Shown piece after piece: positions 1-7,830 of a DNA stretch of 9,426 nt (position 1 is the stretch's first letter; each line of letters begins with the position of its first letter). The DNA lies in the NCBI GenBank assembly GCA_947372405.1, contig CANBTO010000164.1, positions 1-9,426 on the forward strand, in the 5' to 3' direction. Made by a program: the position numbers and the translations under genes. The notes beneath the pieces were generated by a model. The model had not been told where the DNA came from, searched no databases, and worked only from the letters and a program-made list of their open reading frames with translations. The DNA comes from Verrucomicrobiaceae bacterium (GTDB taxonomy: Bacteria; Verrucomicrobiota; Verrucomicrobiae; Verrucomicrobiales; Akkermansiaceae).

Positions 1-110
1 AGCAGGATAAATTCCGCTGAAACAGGTCGTTTCAATTCAGAAGAACAACGGGAATGCGTCAGCTTGAGGCCGGCCGGTGTCTCTATCAACCAACTTCCAG
101 GCTCCAGATC

Positions 111-3100
111 ATGATCCGCCTTCGTTTCATCCTAATGCGCCGCCATCTCCCTGCCTTGGCCGGCGTTTGGCTCGGATGCCTTTCCATCACGGTCAGGGCC
201 GCTGATCAAAACAAGGCTGACGCCCTGGGCAGGGACTTCCTGTCGCCGCCCGACTCGGTGAAACCCTCCGGCTACTGGTGGTGGCTGAACGCCAACGTGG
301 ACAAGGAGGCGATCACCCGGGACCTCGAGCAATTTCATGCCAAAGGCATGGGCGCGGTGCTGCTTGTCAGCTCGGGAATCTGGGGCGGGCACATGCCGGT
401 CAACGGCCCCGCTTTTCTATCAGACGAGTGGCGCGAACTTTACAAACACGCGCTGCGTGAAGCCCGCAGAGTCGGTATCAAGGTGGACGTCAACATCGCC
501 CCCGGCTGGAACATGGGTGGACCATGGATCACGCCGGACAAGGCCTGCCGGTGGTTCCTGCAATCGGAGACCCGTCTGACGGGGCCACGGAAGTTTTCCG
601 GAAAACTTCCCATGCCCGGACCGAAGGACGGATACGACTCGCCACCGCAGTTGGGTGCGAAACTCTCCGTCAAGATGCCGATCGAGGAAGTGGACTACCG
701 TGACAGCGCGTTGGTGGCCTTCCGCACGCCGGATGGCGGTCGCCCGAGTCCGCGCACTGACCTCCCTAACAAAAGCAACCGACTCGATGCTGACTGCTGG
801 ATCACGGCCCAGAAAGTGATGTCCCAGACCCTCGCCCCGTGGCAAGCGGCGGCGGATGATCACCCGATCCAGCCGGACCAGATCATCGACCTGACATCCA
901 GGCTCAAGCCTGATGGGACGCTCGAATGGGAGGTGCCGGAAGGCGACTGGACCATCGTGCGGACGGGCCACCGGATGACCGGCGCACAACTCTCGGTGCC
1001 GATGCCAGGTCAGGGTGGGTTGGAAAACGACTACCTCGACCGCGCAGGCGTGAAATTGATGTTCGAGAAGACGGCGAAAATCCTGATAGAAGATGCAGGT
1101 GATCTGGCCGGCAACACGCTGCGCGGTTTCTGCAGCGACAGTTTCGAATGTGGCTATCCGAACTGGACCGACAACATGCTCCGTCACTTCCAGCATTATC
1201 GCGGCTACGATCCCACGCCCTATCTGCCCGTCTTCCGAGGATATGTCATTGGCAGTGCTGAAATTTCCGAACGCTTCCTGCATGACTATCGCAAGACCGT
1301 GGCCGATTGTTTCGCCGACGAACACTACGGACGCTTCACCGAACTGTGCCGCGATCACGGACTGATGACGCGCTGCGAGTCGGCCGGGCCCAGTTGGTCG
1401 GGCACCATGTGCATGGACGGGCTCAAGAATCTCGGCCGGGTGGACTTCCCGCAGGGCGAGTTCTGGAGGGATGGCTTCTATGAGCAGGACCAGAACAAGG
1501 TCGGCAAACAGACCGCCACCGCGGCGCACATCTATGGCAAGCGCACCGCTTCTGCCGAGGCACTGACGTCCGGGGGCGGACAATGGGTCGAAGCGCCGAA
1601 CGACCTGAAGTTTCATGTGGACCGCGCGTTCTGCGAGGGCATCAACGATTGTGTTTTCCACACCACCACCTGCCAGCGTCCCGTCGATGGCAAGCCCGGC
1701 TACGAATACGGTGCGGGCACCCATTTCAATCCGAACGTGACCTGGTGGAACCAGACTGCCGGACCATGGCTCGCCTATATCAACCGCTGCCAGGCGATGT
1801 TGCAAAGCGGTCTCTTCGTGGCGGATGTGCTCTACTACAACGGCGACTGGGCACCAAATCTCGTCGGGCCCAAGGGTGCGGAACCCGGTTTGGGCAGAGG
1901 CTATGACTATGATGTATGCAATGCGGAGGTGCTGCTGACCCGCTTGTCGGTCAAGGACGGCCGGTTGGTGCTACCCGATGGGATGAGCTACCGGATACTC
2001 GTGTTGCCAGAGTCGCGGCGGATGCCGGTGGAGGTGCTCGAAAAAATCGCGAAGCTGATCGAAGCGGGAGCGACGGTTGTCGGACCAAAACCCGAGTCCG
2101 ATCCCGGGCTCAAGGATTACCCGAAGTGTGATGAAACCGTGCGTCGGATCGCAAACCGGCTCTGGGGGGAAATCGACGGCAAGTCGGTCGTTCAGAACCA
2201 CGTCGCAAACGGACGGGTTTTGTACGGCAGGTCGCCGCGAGAAATTCTGTTAGCCGACGGAGTGCGACCGGATTTCGAAGTTTCAGGACCGTCAGACACC
2301 TTCATCGACTTCATCCACCGCGCCACACCGGATGACGACTTTTACTTCCTCGCCAACCGCAACGATCGACCAGAGAGCATCACCGCTACCTTCCGCCAGG
2401 CCGGGCGTCAGCCGGAGCTGTGGAATCCGATCGACGGCACGCAGCGCGATTTACCGGATTTCACGACCACAGGAGGGCGCACCAGCGTGCCGCTCTTCTT
2501 CGAGCCCCACGCCTCCATGTTCATCGTGTTCCACAAACCCGTCCGAGAACATCCCGCCGGAACGAACTTTTCACAACTCAAGCCTCTTCTGGAGATCAAG
2601 GGCCCGTGGACACTGCGCTTCGACAAGGAGTGGTTCTATCCGATCGAAGGCCTAACAGGAGAGCAGGCCGAGGGCGAGTTCGGGTTCGACAGGTTGGAGG
2701 ACTGGACCATGCGCCCGGAACCGGCGATCCGTTTTTTCAGCGGCACGGTGAGCTATCAAACGGAGTTTGAGTGGAACAAGAATGCTGCCGATGGTGGAGC
2801 CTTATGGCTCGATGTGGGTGAGGTGCATGCCTCCGCAAAAGTGCGCCTCAACGGCGTCGATCTTGGCGTCACCTGGTGTCCGCCGTGGCAGGTGGACGCC
2901 AGCCGTGCGCTTCGCAAGGGCGTGAACCAGCTTGAGATCGAAGTGGTCAACCTCTGGCCCAACCGTCTGGCCGGTGACGGCACGCTGCCTCTTAAGCAGC
3001 GTCGCACGCGGACCAACATCCTCAAGTATTACAAGCAGGCCGAAAAGGGCGAACCCAAGCTCATGCCTTCCGGTCTGTTAGGACCGGTGACGCTGAAAAC

Positions 3101-3116
3101 CCGTGATCCGCATTGA
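111..3116 (+). CDS. Secreted GH106-like glycoside hydrolase (alpha-L-rhamnosidase superfamily)
   Basis: Probably an exported enzyme that removes alpha-L-rhamnose or a related sugar from complex polysaccharides. The frame is open from ATG 54; ATGs at 111 and 135 are also in frame. I chose 111 because it leaves a normal signal peptide (basic start, hydrophobic core, cut near VRA-AD at about residue 30). No clear ribosome site decides it. Numbering from 111 gives 1001 residues. After the signal comes a TIM-barrel-like region opening with the PPDSVKPSGYWWWLNANV-type block typical of GH106-like proteins. Acidic motifs SDSFE (342-346) and RCESAG (421-426) lie where family members carry active-site acids; I cannot assign acid and base. 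A Rossmann-like segment (about 600-661, ending GATVVGPKP) and a C-terminal jelly-roll sugar-binding-type domain (about 830-995, VRLNGVDLGVTW) follow. Length fits the family. Substrate is inferred only; the group contains many divergent members of unknown specificity. Confidence 0.85.
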   Translation: MIRLRFILMRRHLPALAGVWLGCLSITVRAADQNKADALGRDFLSPPDSVKPSGYWWWLNANVDKEAITRDLEQFHAKGMGAVLLVSSGIWGGHMPVNGPAFLSDEWRELYKHALREARRVGIKVDVNIAPGWNMGGPWITPDKACRWFLQSETRLTGPRKFSGKLPMPGPKDGYDSPPQLGAKLSVKMPIEEVDYRDSALVAFRTPDGGRPSPRTDLPNKSNRLDADCWITAQKVMSQTLAPWQAAADDHPIQPDQIIDLTSRLKPDGTLEWEVPEGDWTIVRTGHRMTGAQLSVPMPGQGGLENDYLDRAGVKLMFEKTAKILIEDAGDLAGNTLRGFCSDSFECGYPNWTDNMLRHFQHYRGYDPTPYLPVFRGYVIGSAEISERFLHDYRKTVADCFADEHYGRFTELCRDHGLMTRCESAGPSWSGTMCMDGLKNLGRVDFPQGEFWRDGFYEQDQNKVGKQTATAAHIYGKRTASAEALTSGGGQWVEAPNDLKFHVDRAFCEGINDCVFHTTTCQRPVDGKPGYEYGAGTHFNPNVTWWNQTAGPWLAYINRCQAMLQSGLFVADVLYYNGDWAPNLVGPKGAEPGLGRGYDYDVCNAEVLLTRLSVKDGRLVLPDGMSYRILVLPESRRMPVEVLEKIAKLIEAGATVVGPKPESDPGLKDYPKCDETVRRIANRLWGEIDGKSVVQNHVANGRVLYGRSPREILLADGVRPDFEVSGPSDTFIDFIHRATPDDDFYFLANRNDRPESITATFRQAGRQPELWNPIDGTQRDLPDFTTTGGRTSVPLFFEPHASMFIVFHKPVREHPAGTNFSQLKPLLEIKGPWTLRFDKEWFYPIEGLTGEQAEGEFGFDRLEDWTMRPEPAIRFFSGTVSYQTEFEWNKNAADGGALWLDVGEVHASAKVRLNGVDLGVTWCPPWQVDASRALRKGVNQLEIEVVNLWPNRLAGDGTLPLKQRRTRTNILKYYKQAEKGEPKLMPSGLLGPVTLKTRDPH
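3070..3087. repeat. Perfect 6-bp inverted repeat with TGTTAG loop
   Basis: CCGGTC and GACCGG are perfect inverted repeats separated by exactly TGTTAG. It lies in the last codons of the GH106-like gene, about 30 bp before its stop. No T-tract follows, so it is not a standard intrinsic terminator, although an mRNA 3'-end hairpin is possible. The loop is the hexamer that recurs across the window. Confidence 0.4.
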
Positions 3117-3117
3117 T

Positions 3118-3240
3118 TCACTCGGCACGCACACGCACGAAAAGCTCCGGCGATGGAAGCAGGCTGGTGACCGGATGAACCGCCACGGTTTGGACGCCGT
3201 TGGCTTTGGTGGCACCGGGTGACTGTACCGCTGCAGCAGC
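3118..3240 (-). pseudogene. Possible C-terminal remnant of a lost minus-strand gene
   Basis: Read on the minus strand, the last ~35-40 codons before the TGA at 3118 look coding: GC-rich third positions and a beta-strand-like protein tail (ANGVQTVAVHPV, then PELFVRVRAE and stop). Tails of this kind (FVRVRAE-stop) end many large secreted beta-rich proteins of Verrucomicrobiota; this is recollection, not a search. Further upstream the frame loses this character and becomes the shadow of a plus-strand fragment, so no start or body remains. The right-hand boundary near 3240 is approximate. It could instead be a chance open frame. Confidence 0.35.
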
Positions 3241-3339
3241 CAGGGCACACTGGAAGCACTCAAAAAGAGTTCCTACGACGACCTCCACCACCGCATGCAG
3301 GTCTTCTTCACCAAAGGCCACGCACAAACGGACGTGTGA
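3223..3339 (+). pseudogene. Possible C-terminal remnant of a lost plus-strand gene
   Basis: The frame from after the TGA at 3220 to the TGA at 3337-3339 encodes 38 residues. Its second half (YDDLHHRMQVFFTKGHAQTD) has almost all G or C in third codon positions, which suggests real coding origin. There is no ATG, GTG or TTG start that would leave a sensible protein and no family I recognise. It may be the 3' end of a gene whose front was deleted. A short independent peptide cannot be excluded. Confidence 0.3.
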
Positions 3340-3445
3340 GAAGCAAATGATTCGTCTGTTAGCCGTTGGATGCCCGGCGCTGAATTCCCCGGCTTTTCAC
3401 ATAGCCTTCATCGGCGATTCACAGCCATGGCGGACATCTGTCCCC

Positions 3446-5089
3446 ATGGCAACGATCAAACCACTGCTGGCGATTCCGTTTCTGGCGTTCCCTTCGCTCC
3501 TTCATGGGCAGGACCTGGACAAGGCGGAAGTGAGGATTCCCTATGGCGAGCTCAAGCAGCTTCTCGCAAGAGCCGAACCCGCACCCAAACCTAAACCTGT
3601 CACACCCAAGCCCGCTCTTCTCTCCGCGGACCTGAAGCTTACTGTTGAAAACGACAGCCCCGTAATCCAAGCGACGTTCCGGATCACGAGTTTCAGCGAT
3701 GATGCAGCACTGGTTCCCCTGATAGCCGGCGACATCGCCCTGCATCAGCAGGAGCCAGTAGATGCACCGGTCGTAGTTGATGGAAATTCACTCTGTCTCG
3801 CAGTGAACCAACCGGGCACCCGCACCTTGCAGCTGCGCCTGCTTCCAATCGTCTCCAAGGATGGCTTTTCGATCTCACTGCCTCCCTGCCCGTCCACCAT
3901 CTTTGAAACCGGAGACCTGCCGCCAGATCACTCGGTGGTTCTCAGCCAGGCGAACCGCGAGGAAGTCCTCGCCTCCGGGATAATCCGTCCTCTGCCACAC
4001 TCCGGACAGGAGCTTTCGATCCGGATGCTGGACACGCGGGAGACCCATGAAGCCCTCCGCCCGCCGGAACCCTCCACCTGGACATGGCAGCATGAGGCGC
4101 TGGTCAGCCCGTCCGACGATGGATTGATCTATCAGATCATCAGCCGCGCCACTGCCGCCAGTGGCTCCGGAGTCGATGCACTGCTGCAACTGCCGCCGGA
4201 AGCGCAGGATGTCACCGTGATCGGCGAGGACCTCGTATCCCATTCGAAAACCCGGGAGGCGAACCGCTCGCTCGGACTCTCCCTCACATGGAAAACCCGG
4301 GGCATTCTTGACCGGCAGCTCATGGTTTCCTACCGCATGCCCCTTCTTCCGCTCGACCGGAAATGGAGTCTCCAGTCCCCCGGCGGAGACGACACGCGCA
4401 CCCGCTTCATCATCGCGGACTCACCGTTTTTCTCTTATGCGGCGGATGGCCTAACAGGCCCGCTCTCACCCAAAAGCCTTCCCGCATCGCTCGCGGAAAC
4501 ACTTCATGGCAATACCTGCCATCTGCTCGAAACCTCTAACAAATTCGAGCTGGCGGTTTCACCCATACCCGTGGCTGCAACCGCGGAGGGCGTGGTCACC
4601 GACTCGCAATGGGCATTAAAGATCGAGCCCGACGGAGCGATGCTCGCCACCGGCACGCTCACCATCGAGCATGACGCCCAACTCGGCTTTGTCTTTGACA
4701 CCCCGACAGGCATGAAACTGCTTTCCTGCGAGGTCGCGGACAAGCCGGTCTCACCGGTCGATCTCGGAGAGGGCAAACTGAAAGTCACTCTGGATCCCTC
4801 GAAGGAAAAATCCAAACTGACATGCTCGTTTACGGGACATACCGAGGCACTTGATCCTGTGGAAGGCACGATGAAGCTTTCGCTACCGAAAATACCGCTC
4901 TTCATCCACTCACTCGTCTGGAGCCTCGATCTGCCGGCAGGCTACATGGCGGAGACACACGGCAATCTCATCCGCGCCGCAGGCACCACCGCGAGTCCAC
5001 CCTCCCGGATTTCCCTCAGGAAAAACCTCTGCCGTGACGAACGTCCGGAAATCCAGGTCTTCTATCAACGCGCCGATCTGAATCGCTGA
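3446..5089 (+). CDS. Exported beta-rich protein of unknown function, partner of CreD-like protein
   Basis: A 547-residue protein I cannot assign to a named family. ATG 3446 is chosen because it gives a clear signal peptide (MATIKPLLAIPFLAFPSLLHG, then QDLD). Next comes an IPYGELKQLL segment (about 31-40) and a Pro/Lys/Ala-rich linker (about 44-57). The rest alternates polar and hydrophobic residues like stacked beta-sandwich modules, ending SLRKNLCRDERPEIQVFYQR. I recall IPYxxL segments in large exported Planctomycetota/Verrucomicrobiota proteins of unknown role, but could not check. There is no second membrane helix, sorting signal or visible catalytic motif. The TGA is 22 bp before the CreD-like gene, so the two are probably co-transcribed and act together in the periplasm or at the membrane face. 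Adhesion, structural or sensing roles are all possible. Confidence 0.75.
   Translation: MATIKPLLAIPFLAFPSLLHGQDLDKAEVRIPYGELKQLLARAEPAPKPKPVTPKPALLSADLKLTVENDSPVIQATFRITSFSDDAALVPLIAGDIALHQQEPVDAPVVVDGNSLCLAVNQPGTRTLQLRLLPIVSKDGFSISLPPCPSTIFETGDLPPDHSVVLSQANREEVLASGIIRPLPHSGQELSIRMLDTRETHEALRPPEPSTWTWQHEALVSPSDDGLIYQIISRATAASGSGVDALLQLPPEAQDVTVIGEDLVSHSKTREANRSLGLSLTWKTRGILDRQLMVSYRMPLLPLDRKWSLQSPGGDDTRTRFIIADSPFFSYAADGLTGPLSPKSLPASLAETLHGNTCHLLETSNKFELAVSPIPVAATAEGVVTDSQWALKIEPDGAMLATGTLTIEHDAQLGFVFDTPTGMKLLSCEVADKPVSPVDLGEGKLKVTLDPSKEKSKLTCSFTGHTEALDPVEGTMKLSLPKIPLFIHSLVWSLDLPAGYMAETHGNLIRAAGTTASPPSRISLRKNLCRDERPEIQVFYQRADLNR
4449..4461. repeat. Inverted repeat GGCCT-AAC-AGGCC centred on CTAACA
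   Basis: A perfect 5-bp inverted repeat with a 3-base spacer, inside the coding sequence of the exported protein. It reads Gly-Leu-Thr-Gly with the uncommon codons CTA and ACA where CTG and ACC would fit the gene's usual usage. It is the second place where the recurring TGTTAG/CTAACA word sits in a hairpin-like context. Confidence 0.35.
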
Positions 5090-5111
5090 AAAAACTCCCG
5101 CCATCACAACC

Positions 5112-6317
5112 ATGAAACTCAACCATTTGTTCGCATCACTCGCCATCGTCCTCTGCACGACCCTCGCCTGGTTCCTGCTGGGGGCGACACTCTCCCAGCG
5201 CACCAGCTCTTCCTCCGCCACCCTTCAGGAGGAGGTCTCCGGGGTCTGGGGCCCGGCCGTCACACAGAAGCACCCGCAAGCTTGGTTCGAGACGCCCAAC
5301 GCGCCCGGAGGTAAGGCCCAGTTGCAACCGTCATCCTCCCAAGTAACCGTGAAACTGGAATCGGAACCGAAACGCCGCGGCCTGCTCTGGCATCGCACTT
5401 ACGACGTGGATTTCAAGGGCGACTATGTGTTCACCAATCCCACGAAAATACCGCAGACATTCTATATCTCGCTTCCTCTTCCCGGAGATACGGCCGGACT
5501 CCACGGCTTCGAATTCCGCCTCGGGGAAAACGATGACGCGTCACACACCGTGCCCGGAGCATCAGGCGTTGTCACCCGCGCCATCCTGCTGCCTGCGTCC
5601 GGCTCGGTGAAACTTCACACCGGATACGGCACCCGAGGCACGGATACCTGGCGCTATGACTTTCCGGACGGCCGCAGAATTGCCGGGTTCAACCTGACGA
5701 TGCATACGAACTTTCCGGAAATCAACTTCCCGGTCGGCACGGGATCACCCAGCCAGCGCAAGCTGGCTCCGGACGGATTCACGCTTGTGTGGGACTATCC
5801 GGATGTCCTCGCGGCGCCATCCATCGGCATGGACATGCCTAAGAAACTGAATGCAGGTCCGGTAGCCTCGCGCATCTCGTTCTTCGCGCCGGTCTCGCTG
5901 TTGTTCTTCGTCACCATCGTTCTCCTGATCGGCGGCATGAAGGGAATCCCGCTGCACCCGATGCATGTCTTCTTCATCTCCGCCGGGTTCTTCGCCTTTC
6001 ACCTGCTCTTCGCCTATCTTGTGGACCTGCTTCCGCTGATCACCAGTTTCGGAATCTCCGCCGGCATATCGGTCCTGCTTGTGTGCGGCTATCTCAGAGC
6101 CGTCGGTGGCAACCGGCTGTTCGGCATCGCCCTGCCCGCCCAGTCCGTCTATCTGGTGATCTTCAGCGCGTCTTTCTTCATCGACGGACTGACGGGCATC
6201 ACACTTGCCACACTCGGAGTGATCACGCTCGCCCTGTTGATGATGCTAACCGCCAGAATCGACTGGAAATCCTTCTTCGCGAAGAAACCGCCCGCCCTGC
6301 CATCCGCCACGTTTTGA
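5112..6317 (+). CDS. CreD-like inner-membrane protein
   Basis: A 401-residue polytopic membrane protein resembling CreD (inner membrane protein CreD family). One helix lies at about residues 6-27. A large periplasmic beta-rich domain (about 28-250) follows, with five C-terminal helices at about 254-275, 284-305, 309-330, 336-357 and 362-381. The family signature is the block with HPMHVFF (282-288), FFAFHLLFAYLVD and the ending LTARIDW (379-385), which matches CreD order and spacing. E. coli CreD is somewhat longer (about 450) and belongs to the CreBC regulon, linked to envelope stress and colicin/beta-lactam phenotypes; its biochemical function is unknown. No CreB/CreC-like regulator is visible here. 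The start has no Shine-Dalgarno, but it directly precedes the hydrophobic helix and lies 22 bp after the exported-protein gene. That neighbour, not a two-component system, is its likely partner. Confidence 0.8.
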   Translation: MKLNHLFASLAIVLCTTLAWFLLGATLSQRTSSSSATLQEEVSGVWGPAVTQKHPQAWFETPNAPGGKAQLQPSSSQVTVKLESEPKRRGLLWHRTYDVDFKGDYVFTNPTKIPQTFYISLPLPGDTAGLHGFEFRLGENDDASHTVPGASGVVTRAILLPASGSVKLHTGYGTRGTDTWRYDFPDGRRIAGFNLTMHTNFPEINFPVGTGSPSQRKLAPDGFTLVWDYPDVLAAPSIGMDMPKKLNAGPVASRISFFAPVSLLFFVTIVLLIGGMKGIPLHPMHVFFISAGFFAFHLLFAYLVDLLPLITSFGISAGISVLLVCGYLRAVGGNRLFGIALPAQSVYLVIFSASFFIDGLTGITLATLGVITLALLMMLTARIDWKSFFAKKPPALPSATF

Positions 6318-6331
6318 ACGGCGGCATCTTG

Positions 6332-7732
6332 TTAGAACTCCACCTCGCTGCCAAGCACCGCCACTTCCACCGGACCATCATGTTTTTCCTGAAGTGCGTC
6401 ACGGAGAGTGGCGGAGGCCTCGGGTTCTCCGTGCACGAGCCAGACTCGTTTTTTCGGACCGGTCGTGCGGGCGAAGTAATCGAGAAGCTCCGAGTGGTCG
6501 GCGTGGCCGGAAAAGGAATCGACGATCTCAATGCGGGCGCGGACCGTGTAGCGGCCGCCGAGGATGGGCACCTCCTTCTCGCCATCGCGGATGCGGCGGC
6601 CGAGCGTGTTGTCCGCGCAGTAGCCGACGAAGAGCACGGTGGTCTTCGGATCGCTGATGTTGTTCTTGAGGTGGTGGAGGATGCGGCCGGCCTCGCACAT
6701 TCCCGAGGCGGATATGATGATCGAGACTCCCTCGATGTCGTTGAGCGCCTTGGAGCCGCTGACGGATCTGACGAGCGTGAGGTTTTCGAAACCGAAAGGG
6801 TTTTCCTTCTCGAAGAGCGACTGGTAAACCTCCTCGTTGAAGGAGTCCGGATGGAGCCGATAGATTTCCGTGGCGCTGACGGCGAGCGGGCTGTCCACAT
6901 AGACCGGCACCTCCGGGATCATGTTACGCTCGAAAAGATCGTGCAGCACGTAGAGCAACTGCTGCGTCCGCTCGACCGCGAAAGACGGGATCAGGATCTT
7001 GCCTCCGCGGCGCGCCGCCTGGCGGATGATTTCCGCGAAGTGGTCTCCCATTCCCGGAGGTGCCTCGTGTTCACGCCCGCCGTAGGTGCTCTCCATCAGA
7101 AGGAAATCCACGTCATGCACAGGCACCGGATCGCGCAGCACCTCGTTGTGGCCGCGCCCTACGTCACCTGAGAAAAGAAACCGTTTCTTCAGACCGTCCG
7201 CCTGGTCGGTGATCTCCAACAGCACCTGCGCACTGCCGAGGATGTGACCGGCATCAATGAAGGTGACGGATACGCCGTCGCACACCGGCATCGGGCGGTC
7301 ATAGCTGATTGTCACGAACTGGCGCAGGCAGAGTTCGGCGTCCTGCTCGCTGTAGAGCGGCGTGACCGGCTCGAGGCCTTCCTTCTTGCGGTGTTTGTTG
7401 AGCCAGTCGATGTCGCTTTCCTGGATGCGCGCGGAGTCGGCGAGCATGATCTGGCAGAGATCGCGGGTGGCATGGGTGGCGTAGATGTTGCCGGCGAATC
7501 CCTTGCTCGTGAGGTTCGGCAGGTTGCCGCTGTGGTCGATGTGTGCGTGCGAAAGAATCACCGCGTCGATGGACTTCGGATCGAAGTAAGGGAAACAGCA
7601 GTTCACCTCGTAGGCGTGCTTGCGGGAGCCCTGATAGAGTCCGCAATCAAGGAGGATGCGTTTGCCGTTGACCTCCAGCAGGTGTTGCGAACCGGTGGTG
7701 GTGCCGGCCGCGCCGCAGAATTTGAGTTTCAT
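6332..7732 (-). CDS. MBL-fold/beta-CASP ribonuclease-type metallohydrolase
   Basis: A 466-residue cytoplasmic protein of the CPSF73/TTHA0252-like group (MBL fold plus beta-CASP plus C-terminal RNA-specificity region), expected to cleave or trim RNA with two zinc ions. Visible motifs: HAHIDH (62-67), AGHILGSA with His163, FSGD with Asp190, MESTYGGR (213-220), SFAVERTQ around Glu254, SASGMCEAGR (341-350) followed by HH, DSFSGHADHSEL with His410, and HGE (434-436). All metal-site and beta-CASP motifs look intact. ATG at 7732 is chosen because MKLKFCGAAGTTTGS is the usual family start; an in-frame TTG at 7765 would add 11 residues. There is no Shine-Dalgarno. It is convergent with the CreD-like gene (14 bp apart), and its TAA stop lies inside a TTGTTAG word. 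RNA target unknown. Confidence 0.93.
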   Translation of the reverse strand: MKLKFCGAAGTTTGSQHLLEVNGKRILLDCGLYQGSRKHAYEVNCCFPYFDPKSIDAVILSHAHIDHSGNLPNLTSKGFAGNIYATHATRDLCQIMLADSARIQESDIDWLNKHRKKEGLEPVTPLYSEQDAELCLRQFVTISYDRPMPVCDGVSVTFIDAGHILGSAQVLLEITDQADGLKKRFLFSGDVGRGHNEVLRDPVPVHDVDFLLMESTYGGREHEAPPGMGDHFAEIIRQAARRGGKILIPSFAVERTQQLLYVLHDLFERNMIPEVPVYVDSPLAVSATEIYRLHPDSFNEEVYQSLFEKENPFGFENLTLVRSVSGSKALNDIEGVSIIISASGMCEAGRILHHLKNNISDPKTTVLFVGYCADNTLGRRIRDGEKEVPILGGRYTVRARIEIVDSFSGHADHSELLDYFARTTGPKKRVWLVHGEPEASATLRDALQEKHDGPVEVAVLGSEVEF

Positions 7733-7769
7733 GAGGGTGTGGTTTTTTCGGAGATCGTATCTCAATCCG

Positions 7770-7798
7770 ACTATCCACCATCATCCCGCGGACGGCAA
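7770..7798 (-). promoter_or_regulatory. Weak candidate sigma70-type promoter for the beta-CASP gene
   Basis: On the minus strand TTGCCG (7798-7793) and GATAGT (7775-7770) are 17 bp apart, each matching four of six consensus positions. A start about 7 bases further on would give a leader of roughly 30 nt before ATG 7732 and would exclude the TTG start at 7765. The match is modest and could be chance; read-through from the Dabb gene 98 bp upstream is the alternative. Confidence 0.2.
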
Positions 7799-7830
7799 CT
7801 TCATATCATGTGGTGGAACGGCGCCAAAAG

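Larger units (their letters stand above)
3117..3445. other. Gap between GH106-like gene and exported-protein operon
   Basis: This 329-bp stretch holds no intact gene that I can support. It contains the two outward-facing tail remnants described separately (about 3118-3240 minus, 3223-3339 plus) and one CTGTTAG at 3356-3362. The last ~100 bp should carry the promoter and leader of the 3446-5089 gene, but I see no convincing -35/-10 pair or ribosome site. The downstream frame can be extended back to a TTG at 3200 or an ATG at 3347. Those versions would place dozens of residues before a good signal peptide, so I treat that part as non-coding. Confidence 0.5.

Noticed and set aside
1..53. Promoter or end of an upstream gene before the GH106-like gene
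   Set aside because: Too short to judge; no frame, -35/-10 pair or repeat stands out.
420..1805. Long minus-strand open frame (461 codons) opposite the GH106-like gene
   Set aside because: It is the antisense shadow of a GC-rich gene with strong third-position bias. The plus strand encodes a recognisable enzyme, while the minus product is rich in Arg, His, Val and Gly without domain features.
3076..3116. Intrinsic terminator of the GH106-like gene
   Set aside because: The hairpin at 3070-3087 lies inside the coding sequence and no T-tract follows.
3200..3445. N-terminal extension of the exported protein from TTG 3200 or ATG 3347
   Set aside because: It would bury a clear signal peptide behind 33-82 residues, and it overlaps a fragment that is coding-like in another frame.
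6083..7171. Plus-strand open frame of 362 codons
   Set aside because: Most of it is opposite the beta-CASP gene, which has all its catalytic motifs. The beginning overlaps the CreD-like gene in another frame.
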